DNA of 64,000 bases from Mesorhizobium shangrilense (GCF_040537815.1 NZ_JBEWSZ010000001.1:1054001-1118000); one strand, 5' to 3'; counted from the stretch's first letter, positions 19,358 to 28,462 are shown. Numbers and translations: made by a program. The notes: generated from the sequence alone by a model not told the origin.

Positions 19358-20233
19358 TCAGTCTTTCAGCGGCTTGCCCAGCCGCCCGGCCAGATCCTGC
19401 GTGAACTGCCAGGCGACGCGGCCCGAACGGCTGCCGCGTGTCGTCGCCCATTCCAGAGCCTCGGCGCGCAGCGTATCGGGATCCATTGCAAGGCCGTGAT
19501 GGCGGACGTAGCCGTTGATCATGTCGAGATACTCGTCCTGCGAGCATTTGTGGAAGCCCAGCCACAGGCCGAAACGGTCGGAAAGCGAAACCTTCTCTTC
19601 CACCGCCTCCGACGGATTGATGGCGGTTGACCGCTCATTGTCGATCATGTCGCGGGGCAGGAGATGGCGCCGGTTCGACGTGGCGTAGAAGATCACGTTG
19701 GCCGGGCGCCCCTCGACACCACCTTCGAGTGCCGCCTTCAGCGACTTGTAGGAGGTGTCGTCATGATCGAAGGACAAGTCGTCGCAAAACAGGATGAACC
19801 GGTAGGGCGCTGCCTTCAGCAAGCTCATCAGTCTCGGCAGCGTGTCGATGTCCTCGCGGTGGATCTCGATGAGCTTGAGCGGCAGGTCGGAGTTGGCCTT
19901 AGCATTGATCTCGGCATGCACGGCCTTGACCAGCGAGGACTTGCCCATGCCGCGCGCGCCCCACAACAGCACGTTGTTGGCCGCGAAGCCGGCCGCGAAA
20001 CGCTCGGTATTGTCGACCAGAATGTCACGCACCCGGTCGACGCCGCGGATCAGGCCGATGTCGACGCGGTTGACCTTGCGTACCGGTTCCAGGAAGCCCG
20101 GATCGGCTTGCCAAACGAAGCAATCGGCTGTCGCGATGTCGGTTTCCGGCACCGTCGGCGGGGCGAGGCGGGTAACCGCCTCGATCAGGCGGTCGAGCTT
20201 CTGATTCAGGGCTTCTATGCTGGTTTCGGTCAT
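19358..20233 (-). CDS. DUF815-family AAA-type ATPase
   Basis: The 291-residue P-loop protein has Walker A WGARGMGKSSLVKA, Walker B RFILFCDDLSFD, and the sensor-like YATSNRRHLLP. These are the features of the DUF815 family of predicted AAA+ ATPases. A short coiled N-terminus (TSIEALNQKLDRLIEAVTRL) precedes the domain. I chose the ATG at 20233; the frame continues to 20314 without family similarity. The cellular role of the family is unknown to me. It is convergent with the nlpD-like gene and divergent from yajC. Confidence 0.85.
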   Translation of the reverse strand: MTETSIEALNQKLDRLIEAVTRLAPPTVPETDIATADCFVWQADPGFLEPVRKVNRVDIGLIRGVDRVRDILVDNTERFAAGFAANNVLLWGARGMGKSSLVKAVHAEINAKANSDLPLKLIEIHREDIDTLPRLMSLLKAAPYRFILFCDDLSFDHDDTSYKSLKAALEGGVEGRPANVIFYATSNRRHLLPRDMIDNERSTAINPSEAVEEKVSLSDRFGLWLGFHKCSQDEYLDMINGYVRHHGLAMDPDTLRAEALEWATTRGSRSGRVAWQFTQDLAGRLGKPLKD

Positions 20234-20325
20234 TTTTGCGTCTTTTGTCTTGGCTTCCAGAGGGGTGCGACACCGGAACCTACTCGATTCCCGCAGTTTC
20301 GAAATCGCTGCCAACCTTTTGTTTG

Positions 20326-20372
20326 AGCGTGATCTTTTCGCAAAACCGGGCCGCGCTTTTCAGCGTCATGCT
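20326..20372. repeat. rhizobial intergenic palindromic repeat, copy 2
   Basis: The outer arms AGCGTGA and TCATGCT pair with one G-T, and inner CAAAA pairs with TTTT. The order GAGCGTG...CAAAACCG...CGC...TTTT is shared with the copy at 14788. It lies in the 276-bp gap between the DUF815 gene and yajC. Confidence 0.6.
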
Positions 20373-20509
20373 CTAACACGGGCCAAGAGCCCGGAAAAGC
20401 AGCGTATTTGCCCGGTCCCGCAGTTGCATTGACAACTTTACCGACTATATTCCGGCCAAATTTCATGGGCGCCGCCCAGCGGCTCTTTTCAAAATTCAGG
20501 AGTAATTCG

Positions 20510-20821
20510 ATGTCCGGCACCTCTCCCGATATGCTGATAAGCATTTTGCCGTTTGTCCTGATTTTCGTGATCATGTATTTTCTCATCATCCGGCCGCAGC
20601 GCACCCAGTTGAAGAAGCGCGGCGAGATGCTGGCGGCGGTGCGCCGCGGCGATACGGTGGTTACCGGTGGCGGCTTCATCGGCAAGGTGACCAAGGTGAT
20701 CGACGACAGTGAGCTCGAGATCGACCTGGGCGGCGGCACCAAGGTGACCGCGCTGCGCTCGACACTCGCCGATGTGCGGGTCAAGGGTGAGCCGGTGGCG
20801 AACCAGAACGCCAAGAAGTAA
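20510..20821 (+). CDS. yajC: Sec translocase accessory subunit YajC
   Basis: The 103-residue protein has one membrane helix (LISILPFVLIFVIMYFLII) followed by the YajC signature RPQRTQLKKRGEMLAAVRRGD and VVTGGGFIGKVTKV. YajC associates with SecDF and SecYEG in the inner membrane. ATG 20510 is preceded by AGGAG at a good distance; the upstream open frame to 20408 is not coding. secDF follows after 51 bp in the same transcript. Confidence 0.95.
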   Translation: MSGTSPDMLISILPFVLIFVIMYFLIIRPQRTQLKKRGEMLAAVRRGDTVVTGGGFIGKVTKVIDDSELEIDLGGGTKVTALRSTLADVRVKGEPVANQNAKK

Positions 20822-20872
20822 CTGAATTGTCGGCGGGACGATCCGCCAGCATGCCCTGACGGACGATGCCAT

Positions 20873-23419
20873 ATGTTGTATTTTTCGCGCTTCAAGATGA
20901 TCCTGATCTGGCTGGCCGTGGCCGTCACAGTGATCCTCGCTGCGCCCAATGTCATACCTGCGAACGTGCTGGCCCAGCTTCCGAGTTGGGTGCCGAAGCG
21001 CCAGATGACGCTTGGCCTGGATCTTCAGGGCGGCTCGCACATCCTGCTCGAGATGAATCAGAACGATCTGATCAAGGATCGGCTGGAGACGACCCGCGAC
21101 GAAATCCGCACACTGCTGCGCGATGCCAAGATCGGTTACACCGGCCTCGCCGGCACGGGCCGGACCCTGCAGGTCCGCATCACCGATCCCGCTCAGCTCG
21201 ATGCGGCCAAGACAGCGTTGAAGTCGTTGACCGAGCCTGTCGCGGCCGGCCTCTTCACCGGTGGCTCCATTCAGGAAATGACGCTCGACGATTCCGCGCC
21301 CGGCCTGCTCAAGTTCACCTTCACCGATGCCGGCATCAAATACCGTACATCGACGGCGTTGACGCAGTCGATCGAAGTGGTTGAGCGCCGCGTCAACGAA
21401 CTCGGCACGACTGAGCCCATTGTTCAGCGGCAGGGCGATGACCGCATCCTGGTTCAGGTGCCTGGCCTGCAGGACCCGCAGCGGCTGAAGGAGATTCTCG
21501 GCCAGACGGCGAAGCTGACCTTCCAGATGGTCGATCAGTCCATGCCGGTGCAGGATGCGCTGAAAGGCCGCCCGCCTGCCGGTTCGTCGGTGCTGTATTC
21601 GCAGGACGATCCGCCGGTTCCGTATCTGATCGAGAACCGGGTCATCGTATCCGGCGAAAACCTCGTCGATGCCCAGGCGACATACAATTCGCAGAACAAT
21701 GAGCCGGTCGTCTCGTTCCGCTTCGATTCGAAGGGCGCCTCGCGCTTCGGCCAGGCCACGGCTCAGAATGTCGGCAAGCTGTTCGCGATCATCCTCGACA
21801 ATCAGGTGATTTCGGCGCCGCAGATCCGCGAGCCGATCCTTGGCGGTACAGGTCAGATTTCCGGCAACTTTACCGCCCAAAGCGCAAACGACCTCGCCGT
21901 TCTGCTGCGCGCCGGCGCGCTGCCCGCGACATTGACGGTGATCGAGGAGCGTACCGTTGGTCCGGGCCTCGGGCAGGATTCCATCCATGCCGGCAAGGTC
22001 GCCGGCATCATCGGCTCGATCCTCGTCGTCGCGTTCATGTTCGTGGCCTATGGCTATCTCGGCTTCCTTGCCAACATCGCGCTGGCGGTGCACGTGGCGA
22101 TGATCGTGGCGCTGCTGTCGTTGCTGGGCGCAACCCTGACCTTGCCTGGCATCGCCGGTATCGTGCTGACCATCGGCATGGCCGTGGATTCCAACGTCCT
22201 GATCTATGAACGTATACGTGAAGAGCGACGAAACGGGCGATCGGTGATCCAGGCCATCGATACCGGCTTCTCGAAGGCCTTGGCCACGATCGTCGACTCC
22301 AATGTCACGTCGCTGATTGCGACAGTGGTGCTGTTCTATCTCGGCACCGGGCCGGTGAAGGGCTTTGCCATCACCTTCGCCATCGGCATCCTGACCACCG
22401 TGTTCACCGCCTTCACCTTTACCCGCCTGCTGGTGTCGATCTGGCTGCGCCGGGCGCGTCCCAAGGAATTGCCGCGGGCGCCGGTCACCTTCATTCCGCC
22501 TGGTACGAAGATCCCGTTCATGGGCATCCGCCGCTGGACATTCGCACTCTCGAGCGTGCTTTCGATCCTGTCGGTCGTGCTGTTCATGACCGTCGACATC
22601 AACTACGGCATCGACTTCAAGGGTGGCTCGCTCATTGAAGTGCAATCGAAGGTCGGCGATGCCAATCTCGGTGACATCCGCAGCCGGCTGACCGAGCTCA
22701 ATATCGGCGAAGTGCAGGTGCAGCAGTTCGGGACTCCAAACGACGTGCTGATCCGGGTGGGTGCGCAAGGCGGCGGCGAGAATGCCGAACAGAGCGTCAT
22801 CGACAAGGTGCGTGGCGAACTGCAGAACAATTATGATTTCCGCCGCGTTGAGGTGGTGGGACCGACCGTGTCTGGCGAACTCGCCAAGCAAGGCACGATC
22901 GCCATGCTGATCGCTCTGCTCGGCATCCTGATCTATGTCTGGTTCCGCTTCGAATGGCAGTTTGCCGTCGGCGCCATCGTCGCCACGGTCCACGATGTGG
23001 TCATGACGCTCGGTTTCTTCGTCATTACCGGGCTTGAATTCAACCAGTCATCGCTGGCGGCGATCCTCACCATCATCGGCTATTCGCTGAACGATACGAT
23101 CGTGGTCTATGACCGCGTTCGAGAGGATCTGCGAAAATACAAGCGAATGCCGCTGCCACAACTCTTGAACAACGCCATCAACGAAACGCTGTCCAGAACG
23201 ACGCTGACGTCCGTGACGACCATCTTGGCGCTGCTGGCGCTGGTGCTGTTCGGCGGCGAGGTGATCCGTTCGTTCACGATGGCGATGCTGTTTGGCGTCA
23301 TCTTCGGCACCTACTCGTCGATCTTCATCGCCGCGCCGTTGCTGATCCTGTTCAAGCTGCGGTCTTCATCGGGAACGGCGGACGAGAAGACGCCGGCAGG
23401 CAAAGCGGTCGCGACCTGA
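20873..23419 (+). CDS. secDF: fused SecD-SecF protein-export membrane protein
   Basis: The 848-residue RND-family protein carries SecD (about residues 1-520) and SecF (about 540-830) in one chain. SecD features are the LGLDLQGGSHILLEM loop, a large periplasmic domain, and six helices with the GMAVDSNVLIYERI motif. SecF features are YGIDFKGGSLIEV and GYSLNDTIVVYDRVRE, including the proton-relay aspartates. SecDF uses the proton gradient to finish Sec-dependent translocation. It is followed 30 bp later by the Mth938-type gene. Confidence 0.96.
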   Translation: MLYFSRFKMILIWLAVAVTVILAAPNVIPANVLAQLPSWVPKRQMTLGLDLQGGSHILLEMNQNDLIKDRLETTRDEIRTLLRDAKIGYTGLAGTGRTLQVRITDPAQLDAAKTALKSLTEPVAAGLFTGGSIQEMTLDDSAPGLLKFTFTDAGIKYRTSTALTQSIEVVERRVNELGTTEPIVQRQGDDRILVQVPGLQDPQRLKEILGQTAKLTFQMVDQSMPVQDALKGRPPAGSSVLYSQDDPPVPYLIENRVIVSGENLVDAQATYNSQNNEPVVSFRFDSKGASRFGQATAQNVGKLFAIILDNQVISAPQIREPILGGTGQISGNFTAQSANDLAVLLRAGALPATLTVIEERTVGPGLGQDSIHAGKVAGIIGSILVVAFMFVAYGYLGFLANIALAVHVAMIVALLSLLGATLTLPGIAGIVLTIGMAVDSNVLIYERIREERRNGRSVIQAIDTGFSKALATIVDSNVTSLIATVVLFYLGTGPVKGFAITFAIGILTTVFTAFTFTRLLVSIWLRRARPKELPRAPVTFIPPGTKIPFMGIRRWTFALSSVLSILSVVLFMTVDINYGIDFKGGSLIEVQSKVGDANLGDIRSRLTELNIGEVQVQQFGTPNDVLIRVGAQGGGENAEQSVIDKVRGELQNNYDFRRVEVVGPTVSGELAKQGTIAMLIALLGILIYVWFRFEWQFAVGAIVATVHDVVMTLGFFVITGLEFNQSSLAAILTIIGYSLNDTIVVYDRVREDLRKYKRMPLPQLLNNAINETLSRTTLTSVTTILALLALVLFGGEVIRSFTMAMLFGVIFGTYSSIFIAAPLLILFKLRSSSGTADEKTPAGKAVAT

Positions 23420-23449
23420 CGCGCGGCGCCGGAGGCGGATGATCAAGGG

Positions 23450-23839
23450 ATGGCCAAGGGCATCGTCATCCGCGAGGCGCATTTTCCCGGTCGCGCGCCG
23501 ATCGAAGCCTATGGCAATGGCGGTTTCCGCTTTGCCGATATGTCGCATCGCGGTTCCCTGTTGTGCCTGCCGTCGGGCATCCATGGTTGGGAGCCGGCCG
23601 ATCCGGCTGCGCTGACAGTGGCGGATTTCGACAGACTGCTGGCTGAGGCCCGCAATGTCGAGATCCTGCTGGTCGGGATGGGTAGGGATCTGCGGCCATT
23701 GCCGGCTGCATTGCGCGCCGCGCTGAAAAGCGCCGGCATCGCGTCCGATCCGATGTCGACGGGCGCCGCGGTGCGGACATACAATGTCCTCCTGGCCGAG
23801 GATCGCGCCGTGGCCGCCGCACTTATCGCCGTCGACTGA
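23450..23839 (+). CDS. Mth938/NDUFAF3-type small protein
   Basis: The 129-residue protein has the Mth938/DUF498 fold: a beta-rich core with GNGGFRFADMSHRGSLLCLP, GIHGW, LLVGMGRDLRPLP and the late PMSTGAAVRTYNVLLAEDRAVAAALI. The same domain forms mitochondrial NDUFAF3, a complex I assembly factor. Alphaproteobacterial homologues are, to my knowledge, typically found beside secDF. The start ATG follows GGAGGCGG upstream. The next gene starts one base after its stop and encodes an NDUFAF6-type protein. Confidence 0.85.
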   Translation: MAKGIVIREAHFPGRAPIEAYGNGGFRFADMSHRGSLLCLPSGIHGWEPADPAALTVADFDRLLAEARNVEILLVGMGRDLRPLPAALRAALKSAGIASDPMSTGAAVRTYNVLLAEDRAVAAALIAVD

Positions 23840-23840
23840 C

Positions 23841-24689
23841 ATGGCCGATAACGCCAAGATCGTCATGGAGGCGGTGCGCGCCGCCGACCACGACCGTTAC
23901 CTCTGCGCGCTCTACGCGCCTGAAGACAAGCGCGACGCCCTGTTGTCGCTCTATGCGTTCAATGCCGAGATTGCCGGCGTCCGAGACCGCATCCACGAAG
24001 CCCTGCCGGGCGAGGTTCGCCTGCAATGGTGGCGCGATGTCATTGCCGCCGCCGGAGAGGCTGGCGCCGGCAATCCGGTCGCCGAAGCCTTGAACGCCAC
24101 CATTGCTGCCTCCAACCTGCCGAAACCGGCCTTCGAGAACATGCTCGAAGCGCGTATCTTCGACCTCTACGACGACCCGATGCCGTCGCGCACCGATCTG
24201 GAAGGTTATTGCGGCGAGACGGCAGCGGCGCTCATCCAGCTTGCAGCCATGGTGCTCGATCCCGTCGAAGCACCACGGTTTGCGGAGCTGGCGGGAAGGG
24301 CCGGCTGCGCGCAAGCGATGACCGGCTTGCTGCTTCTCTTGCCGCTGCACCGCAAACGCGGCCAATGTTTCGTGCCGGCCGACATTCTGGCGGCGGTGGG
24401 GTCATCGCCGGAGGAATTTGTCGCTGGCGATGGCGGACCCGGCGCCGGTGGCGCGGTGGCCGCGATGATCGCACTGGCGCGGGAGCATTTTTCCGCCTTC
24501 GAACAGGGGGCATCGGCATTGCCGGCTTCGCTGCGTCCGGCGTTCCTCCCGCTTGCCCTTTCGCGGACCTATCTCGCGATAATGGAACGGCCGGGCCACT
24601 CGCCACTTGCCGGCGTCGCCCGGCTTTCGGCGTTGCGCCGACATTGGCTGCTGTTGCGTCGCGCGTCGAAGGGATGGCCCATACGTTGA
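23841..24689 (+). CDS. squalene/phytoene-synthase-fold protein of the NDUFAF6 type
   Basis: The 282-residue protein has the trans-isoprenyl synthase fold: the N-terminal RAADHDRYLCALYAPEDKR, the LLSLYAFNAEIAGVRD region, and LRLQWWRDVI-like VRLQWWRDVI. The Asp-rich DxxxD motifs needed for diphosphate binding are missing. The first site reads NAEIAGVRD, and the second is replaced by GLLLLLPLHRKRGQCFVP, which resembles the matching part of NDUFAF6. I therefore read it as a complex I assembly-factor homologue rather than a carotenoid enzyme. ATG 23841 was chosen because it starts the family N-terminus. Confidence 0.75.
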   Translation: MADNAKIVMEAVRAADHDRYLCALYAPEDKRDALLSLYAFNAEIAGVRDRIHEALPGEVRLQWWRDVIAAAGEAGAGNPVAEALNATIAASNLPKPAFENMLEARIFDLYDDPMPSRTDLEGYCGETAAALIQLAAMVLDPVEAPRFAELAGRAGCAQAMTGLLLLLPLHRKRGQCFVPADILAAVGSSPEEFVAGDGGPGAGGAVAAMIALAREHFSAFEQGASALPASLRPAFLPLALSRTYLAIMERPGHSPLAGVARLSALRRHWLLLRRASKGWPIR

Positions 24690-24769
24690 CGTAAACGTCA
24701 ATCATGCTAGGATTCTCCGGATCAAGAATGCAGCCGAAGACGCTGCCGGTCCCGAGGAGATGCCTGTCC

Positions 24770-25204
24770 ATGAGCTTGCCCGTCCTAGTCGCGATTGTCG
24801 TCTTCGGCATAGCGTTGTCGGTCGCCGCCGTACATTTCACTGGCGGCAGCAAGACAGCAACACTCATTGGCGCGGATCATGCAATGAGCCGCTTCGCCGA
24901 TGATTTTCCAGATGAACTGGTCGCATCGGTCCGGTTGACCCAGGACAACAGGACGGCGTTTCTCGATCTCGGGCGAGGGCGCACCGGCCTCGTCCACAGT
25001 GTCGGCGATTGTTTTCTGACGCGCATCGTCACGTCCGCCGATATCCTGGCGTTGAACGCCGTCGACGCACGGTCGATTTCCGTGCGACTTGCCGATTTCA
25101 CCTGGAAGGGCGGGCAGTTTGTTTTCCGCAGCGCGGATGACGCCGACGCGGTGATGGCCGAACTCAAGCCACAGGTCTCGAACCAGGTCAGGAAGGCCGC
25201 GTGA
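24770..25204 (+). CDS. membrane-anchored protein of unknown function
   Basis: The 144-residue protein has one N-terminal membrane helix (LPVLVAIVVFGIALSVAAVHF) and a soluble domain of about 115 residues rich in beta-type segments (NRTAFLDLGRGRTGLVHSVG). No family was recognised. ATG 24770 follows GGAGATGCC; an ATG at 24704 in the same frame would place the helix internally. Its stop overlaps the start of the fatty-acid hydroxylase gene, so the two are probably co-translated and may act together at the membrane. Confidence 0.6.
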   Translation: MSLPVLVAIVVFGIALSVAAVHFTGGSKTATLIGADHAMSRFADDFPDELVASVRLTQDNRTAFLDLGRGRTGLVHSVGDCFLTRIVTSADILALNAVDARSISVRLADFTWKGGQFVFRSADDADAVMAELKPQVSNQVRKAA

Positions 25205-26154
25205 TGGAGAGCTACAATTTTCCGCAAGTGACCCAGCTTGCCATCCCGTTCTTCGTCGCGGCGATCCTGATCGAGCTGTGGCTGGTGCGCACGGGTCGTG
25301 CCAGAGGCTCGTTCGAAACCCGCGATACGCTGACCAGCCTGATGATGGGCACCGGCAATGTCGTCGCCGGTTTGCTGCTCGGCGTCGTGTCCTACTGGGC
25401 GCTGCTGTGGCTGTGGCAATTCCGCTTCTTCAATCTTGGCCTGTCGGTGTGGGTGTTCCTTGCCGCCTTCCTGCTCGATGACCTGCGCTACTATGTCTAC
25501 CATCGCATCGCGCACCGGGTGCGCTGGGTGTGGGCCGAGCACGTCAACCATCACACCAGCCAGCACTACAACCTATCGACGGCGCTGCGGCAGAGCTGGA
25601 CGAGCCTGTTCACCTTCATGTTCGTGCTGCAGGCGCCACTGGTGCTGCTCGGTTTCCACCCGGCGGTGATCGCCTTCACCTTCGGCTTCAATCTCGTCTG
25701 GCAGTTCTGGATACACACGGAAACCATCGGCAAAATGTGGGGCTGGTTCGAATTCATCTTCAACACGCCGTCGCACCACCGCGTTCACCACGCCACCAAC
25801 CCGCGCTATCTCGACACCAACTTCGCCGGCACGCTGATCATCTGGGATCGCATGTTCGGCACTTTCGTCGAGGAATTGGAGGAGGATCGGCCACGCTATG
25901 GCATCGTCAAGAACATAGGCACCTTCAACCCGCTGAAAGTGGCGTTTCATGAATGGATCGGCATGTTCGCGGATGCTTTCGCACCCGGCTTGACGTTGCG
26001 CGAACGCCTCAACTACCTGATCAAGCCACCCGGCTGGAGCCATGACGGCTCGCGTGAGACCTCGGAGACGCTGAAGGCCGGTTATGTGCGGAGAAATCCG
26101 TCAGAGTCGGGGAAGCCGGGATTGCCGACGGTAGGTGCGGAGCCGGCGGAGTGA
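25204..26154 (+). CDS. sterol desaturase / fatty acid hydroxylase family membrane protein
   Basis: The 316-residue membrane protein has the di-iron histidine clusters of the superfamily: YHRIAHRVRWVWAEHVNHHTS (HxxxH and HxxHH types) and, further on, HTETIGKMWGWFEFIFN then PSHHRVHHATN. About four membrane helices surround them. Members hydroxylate or desaturate lipids at the membrane; the substrate here is unknown. A GTG at 25201 precedes the ATG at 25204, and either could start. It overlaps the preceding gene and is followed by a convergent toxin-antitoxin pair. Confidence 0.88.
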   Translation: MESYNFPQVTQLAIPFFVAAILIELWLVRTGRARGSFETRDTLTSLMMGTGNVVAGLLLGVVSYWALLWLWQFRFFNLGLSVWVFLAAFLLDDLRYYVYHRIAHRVRWVWAEHVNHHTSQHYNLSTALRQSWTSLFTFMFVLQAPLVLLGFHPAVIAFTFGFNLVWQFWIHTETIGKMWGWFEFIFNTPSHHRVHHATNPRYLDTNFAGTLIIWDRMFGTFVEELEEDRPRYGIVKNIGTFNPLKVAFHEWIGMFADAFAPGLTLRERLNYLIKPPGWSHDGSRETSETLKAGYVRRNPSESGKPGLPTVGAEPAE

Positions 26155-26169
26155 GAAGGTTCGCTACGG

Positions 26170-26501
26170 CTAAGAAGGGTCGCTCGAACCACTATCGCGC
26201 ATCAGCGTCTCAAAGTCGCGACCGCCGTAGAAGATGTTGACGATCCGCACGAGATCATTGGTGACAACATAGGCAATGACAGCGGAGTGCTCGAACGGAA
26301 CGGTTCGCAGTCCGGCGCAATGTCATCGCGTGGTCGACCGCCACGAGGCGCGTTGCCGATGCTTCCGCATCGCACTCTGATTCGATCGAGAAATTGGTTG
26401 GCGATGCTTTCGCTTCCGCTACGGTCAAGGATGTAAGCGGCGATTGAATCTAAGTCGGCGATCGCACCTTCGCTAAGAACGATGGCGAGACGCTGAATCA
26501 T
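26170..26501 (-). pseudogene. parE: ParE-type toxin gene with a single-base frameshift
   Basis: The first 63 codons encode a RelE/ParE-type N-terminus (IVLSEGAIADLDSIAAYI, then NAPRGGRPRDDIAP). At about 26314-26316 the frame is lost: the annotated frame continues with nonsense to 26202. The other frame continues the family exactly, with GLRTVPFEHSAVIAY, DLVRIVNIFYGGRDFE and a stop at 26170-26172. One missing base between GCGCC and GGACTG explains it. The toxin is therefore broken, or there is an assembly error. Its ATG overlaps the antitoxin stop. Confidence 0.8.
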
Positions 26502-26773
26502 CGCTTTCTCGCTAGCTCCGAGATCCTGTTTTTAACTCGTGCAATCGCCTCATCCAGCGGAACATCCGGCCTTGCGTCTTCGAGCGACGCCTTAACCCGC
26601 GTCCTGATCGACGCCATGCGCTCCGCGTGTTCTTCTTCTTCGCGCTGGAAGGCGCGAAGTGCAGCGCGGATGACCTCGCTCGCGGACCCAAAGGAGCCGT
26701 CCTCGACTTTCTCGCGGATCATGCGGGCCATGGCGGGCGTGACGGTGACGGACAGTTTCTCGGCGGATTCCAC
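26498..26773 (-). CDS. parD: ParD-type antitoxin
   Basis: The 91-residue protein has an N-terminal ribbon-helix-helix DNA-binding region (KLSVTVTPAMARMIREKVED, FGSASEVIRAALRAF) and a charged C-terminal toxin-binding tail. This is the CopG/ParD layout. I chose GTG 26773, preceded by GGAGATTCCC; an upstream ATG at 26830 would cross the operator palindrome. The stop overlaps the toxin start as ATGA, the usual coupled order. RHH antitoxins repress their own promoter, and a palindrome lies just upstream. Confidence 0.85.
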   Translation of the reverse strand: MESAEKLSVTVTPAMARMIREKVEDGSFGSASEVIRAALRAFQREEEEHAERMASIRTRVKASLEDARPDVPLDEAIARVKNRISELARKR

Positions 26774-26791
26774 GGGAATCTCCTTCCAGCA

Positions 26792-26816
26792 CAAAGTAGG
26801 ATAGTATCCTACTTTG
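26792..26816. promoter_or_regulatory. perfect palindrome, likely ParD operator
   Basis: Two perfectly inverted 12-bp arms (left arm CAAAGTAGGATA) flank a single central G at 26804. The palindrome begins 19 bp upstream of the parD GTG, at the expected promoter position. Ribbon-helix-helix antitoxins bind such sites, so it is the probable autoregulatory operator. Confidence 0.75.
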
Positions 26817-26846
26817 CGCCAAGGGTCCAATCAGAAGGGGAGATCT

Positions 26847-28259
26847 CTATTCCGCTGCTTCCGCTGTTTGCGCCGGCAGCCCCAGCCATTCCCTGCAATC
26901 GGCCCGCGCGCGTGATGTGATGGCGTGCCGCTTGGCGACGGTCTTGTCCTTGCCGCGCAGGCGCTTGCCTTCTGTCTTCGGCGCCTCAACAGGCGGGAAC
27001 AGGCCGAAATTGACATTCATCGGCTGGAACGAGCGTTTTCCCGGTTCGTCGTCGGAGACGATGTGGCCACCGGTGATGTGGTTGAGCAGGGCACCGAAGG
27101 CCGTGGTCAAGGGCGGCAGCGACGGTGCGTGTCCAAGCCGCTCGGCGGCCGCGAAGCGCCCGGCGAGCAGGCCGATCGCGGCACTTTCGACATAACCCTC
27201 ACAGCCGGTGATCTGTCCGGCGAAGCGCAGGCCTGGGCGCGATTTCAGCTGCAGCGAAGCGTCGAGCAGCGTCGGCGAATTGATGTAGGTGTTGCGGTGC
27301 AGGCCGCCGAGGCGGGCGAAGTCGGCATTTTCCAGGCCCGGAATGGTGCGGAAGATGCGGACCTGTTCGGCGTGCTTCAGCTTGGTCTGGAAACCAACCA
27401 TGTTGTAGAGCGTGCCCAGCGCATTGTCCTGCCGCAGTTGGACGACAGCATAAGCCTTGACCGTTGGGTTATGCTGGTTGGTCAGGCCCATAGGCTTCAT
27501 CGGCCCGTAGCGCAGTGTCTCGACGCCGCGCTCGGCCATGATCTCGATCGGCAGGCAGCCGTCGAAATAGGGCGTGCCTTCCCATTGCTTGAATTCGGTT
27601 TTCTGGCCGTCGACAAGCGCCTGCACGAAGGCAAGGTACTGGTCCTTGTCCATCGGGCAGTTGATGTAGTCCTTGCCGGTGCCGCCCGGTCCGACCTTGT
27701 CGTAGCGCGACTGGAACCAGCAAATGTTCATGTCGATCGTGTCGAAATGCACGATCGGCGCGATGGCGTCGAAGAAAGCGAGCGCGTCGGCGCCAGTCGC
27801 TTCCGCAATTGATTGTGCAAGCGAAGGCGCCGTCAGTGGACCGGTGGCGATGATGGCTTGATCCCACTCGGCCGGCGGCAGGCCCGGCATTTCCTCGCGC
27901 TGGATGGTGATCAGCGGATGCGCCTCCAGCCTTTTGGTCACCGCTTCGGAAAATCCGTCGCGGTCGACGGCCAGCGCGCCGCCAGCCGGCACCTGGTGCG
28001 CATCGCCGGCGCTCATGATCAGCGAACCGGCCAGCCGCATTTCGGCGTGCAGGAGGCCGACCGCGTTGTTTTCGGCGTCGTCGGAGCGGAACGAATTGGA
28101 ACAGACGAGTTCGGCCAAGCTATCGGTCTTGTGCGCGTCGGTGCCGCGAACGGGGCGCATTTCATGCAGCACGACGGGAACGCCGGCTTGCGCCGCCTGC
28201 CATGCGGCTTCGGAACCGGCGAGCCCGCCGCCGACGATATGGATTGGATTTTTGCTCAT
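26847..28259 (-). CDS. trmFO: folate-dependent tRNA (uracil-5-)-methyltransferase
   Basis: The 470-residue flavoprotein methylates U54 of tRNA using methylene-tetrahydrofolate and FAD. The Rossmann FAD motif is at the start ([15 protein letters not shown]). TrmFO signatures [45 protein letters not shown] and [18 protein letters not shown] are all present. The ATG at 28259 begins the FAD motif; the frame upstream reads through the small-RNA array and is not coding. It is the gene after that array on the minus strand. Confidence 0.95.
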   Translation of the reverse strand: MSKNPIHIVGGGLAGSEAAWQAAQAGVPVVLHEMRPVRGTDAHKTDSLAELVCSNSFRSDDAENNAVGLLHAEMRLAGSLIMSAGDAHQVPAGGALAVDRDGFSEAVTKRLEAHPLITIQREEMPGLPPAEWDQAIIATGPLTAPSLAQSIAEATGADALAFFDAIAPIVHFDTIDMNICWFQSRYDKVGPGGTGKDYINCPMDKDQYLAFVQALVDGQKTEFKQWEGTPYFDGCLPIEIMAERGVETLRYGPMKPMGLTNQHNPTVKAYAVVQLRQDNALGTLYNMVGFQTKLKHAEQVRIFRTIPGLENADFARLGGLHRNTYINSPTLLDASLQLKSRPGLRFAGQITGCEGYVESAAIGLLAGRFAAAERLGHAPSLPPLTTAFGALLNHITGGHIVSDDEPGKRSFQPMNVNFGLFPPVEAPKTEGKRLRGKDKTVAKRHAITSRARADCREWLGLPAQTAEAAE

Positions 28260-28353
28260 GAGCGCCGGAATAATCGCTTGCGGCCACGATTGCAATTGTC
28301 GCGCGGCGGTGACGGGAAACGCTTGGTTGGAAAGCCTGCCCTGGAAACAACAA

Positions 28354-28462
28354 CGCCCGCCGGGGGAGGAGGTCCGGCAGGCGTCGTTTTGGTGGTCAGC
28401 CCTCGGGAGGAGGTGAGGGCCGACCGTATTCGTCATTGCCGGGGAGGAGGTCGGCTTTGACG
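28354..28462 (-). ncRNA. CcsR/cuckoo-type small RNA, unit 3 in transcription order
   Basis: Three hairpins lie at 28431-28462, 28394-28425 and 28354-28383. On the minus strand each exposes a CCUCCUCCC-containing loop. Two plus-strand C-A mismatches in the stems become G-U pairs on the minus strand (hairpins 28354-28383 and 28394-28425), which fixes the transcribed strand. The promoter-distal hairpin is the GC-rich one and is followed on the minus strand by TTGTTGTTT, so it may also terminate transcription. Family assignment rests on the motif and on the adjacent DUF1127 genes. Confidence 0.8.

Noticed and set aside
20489..22993. An 834-codon open frame on the minus strand
   Set aside because: It lies exactly antisense to secDF, is His/Arg-rich in the way typical of GC-rich shadow frames, and has no domain or ribosome site.
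23841..24689. Carotenoid or hopanoid pathway phytoene/squalene synthase
   Set aside because: Both Asp-rich motifs needed for diphosphate binding are missing and no other isoprenoid genes are near.
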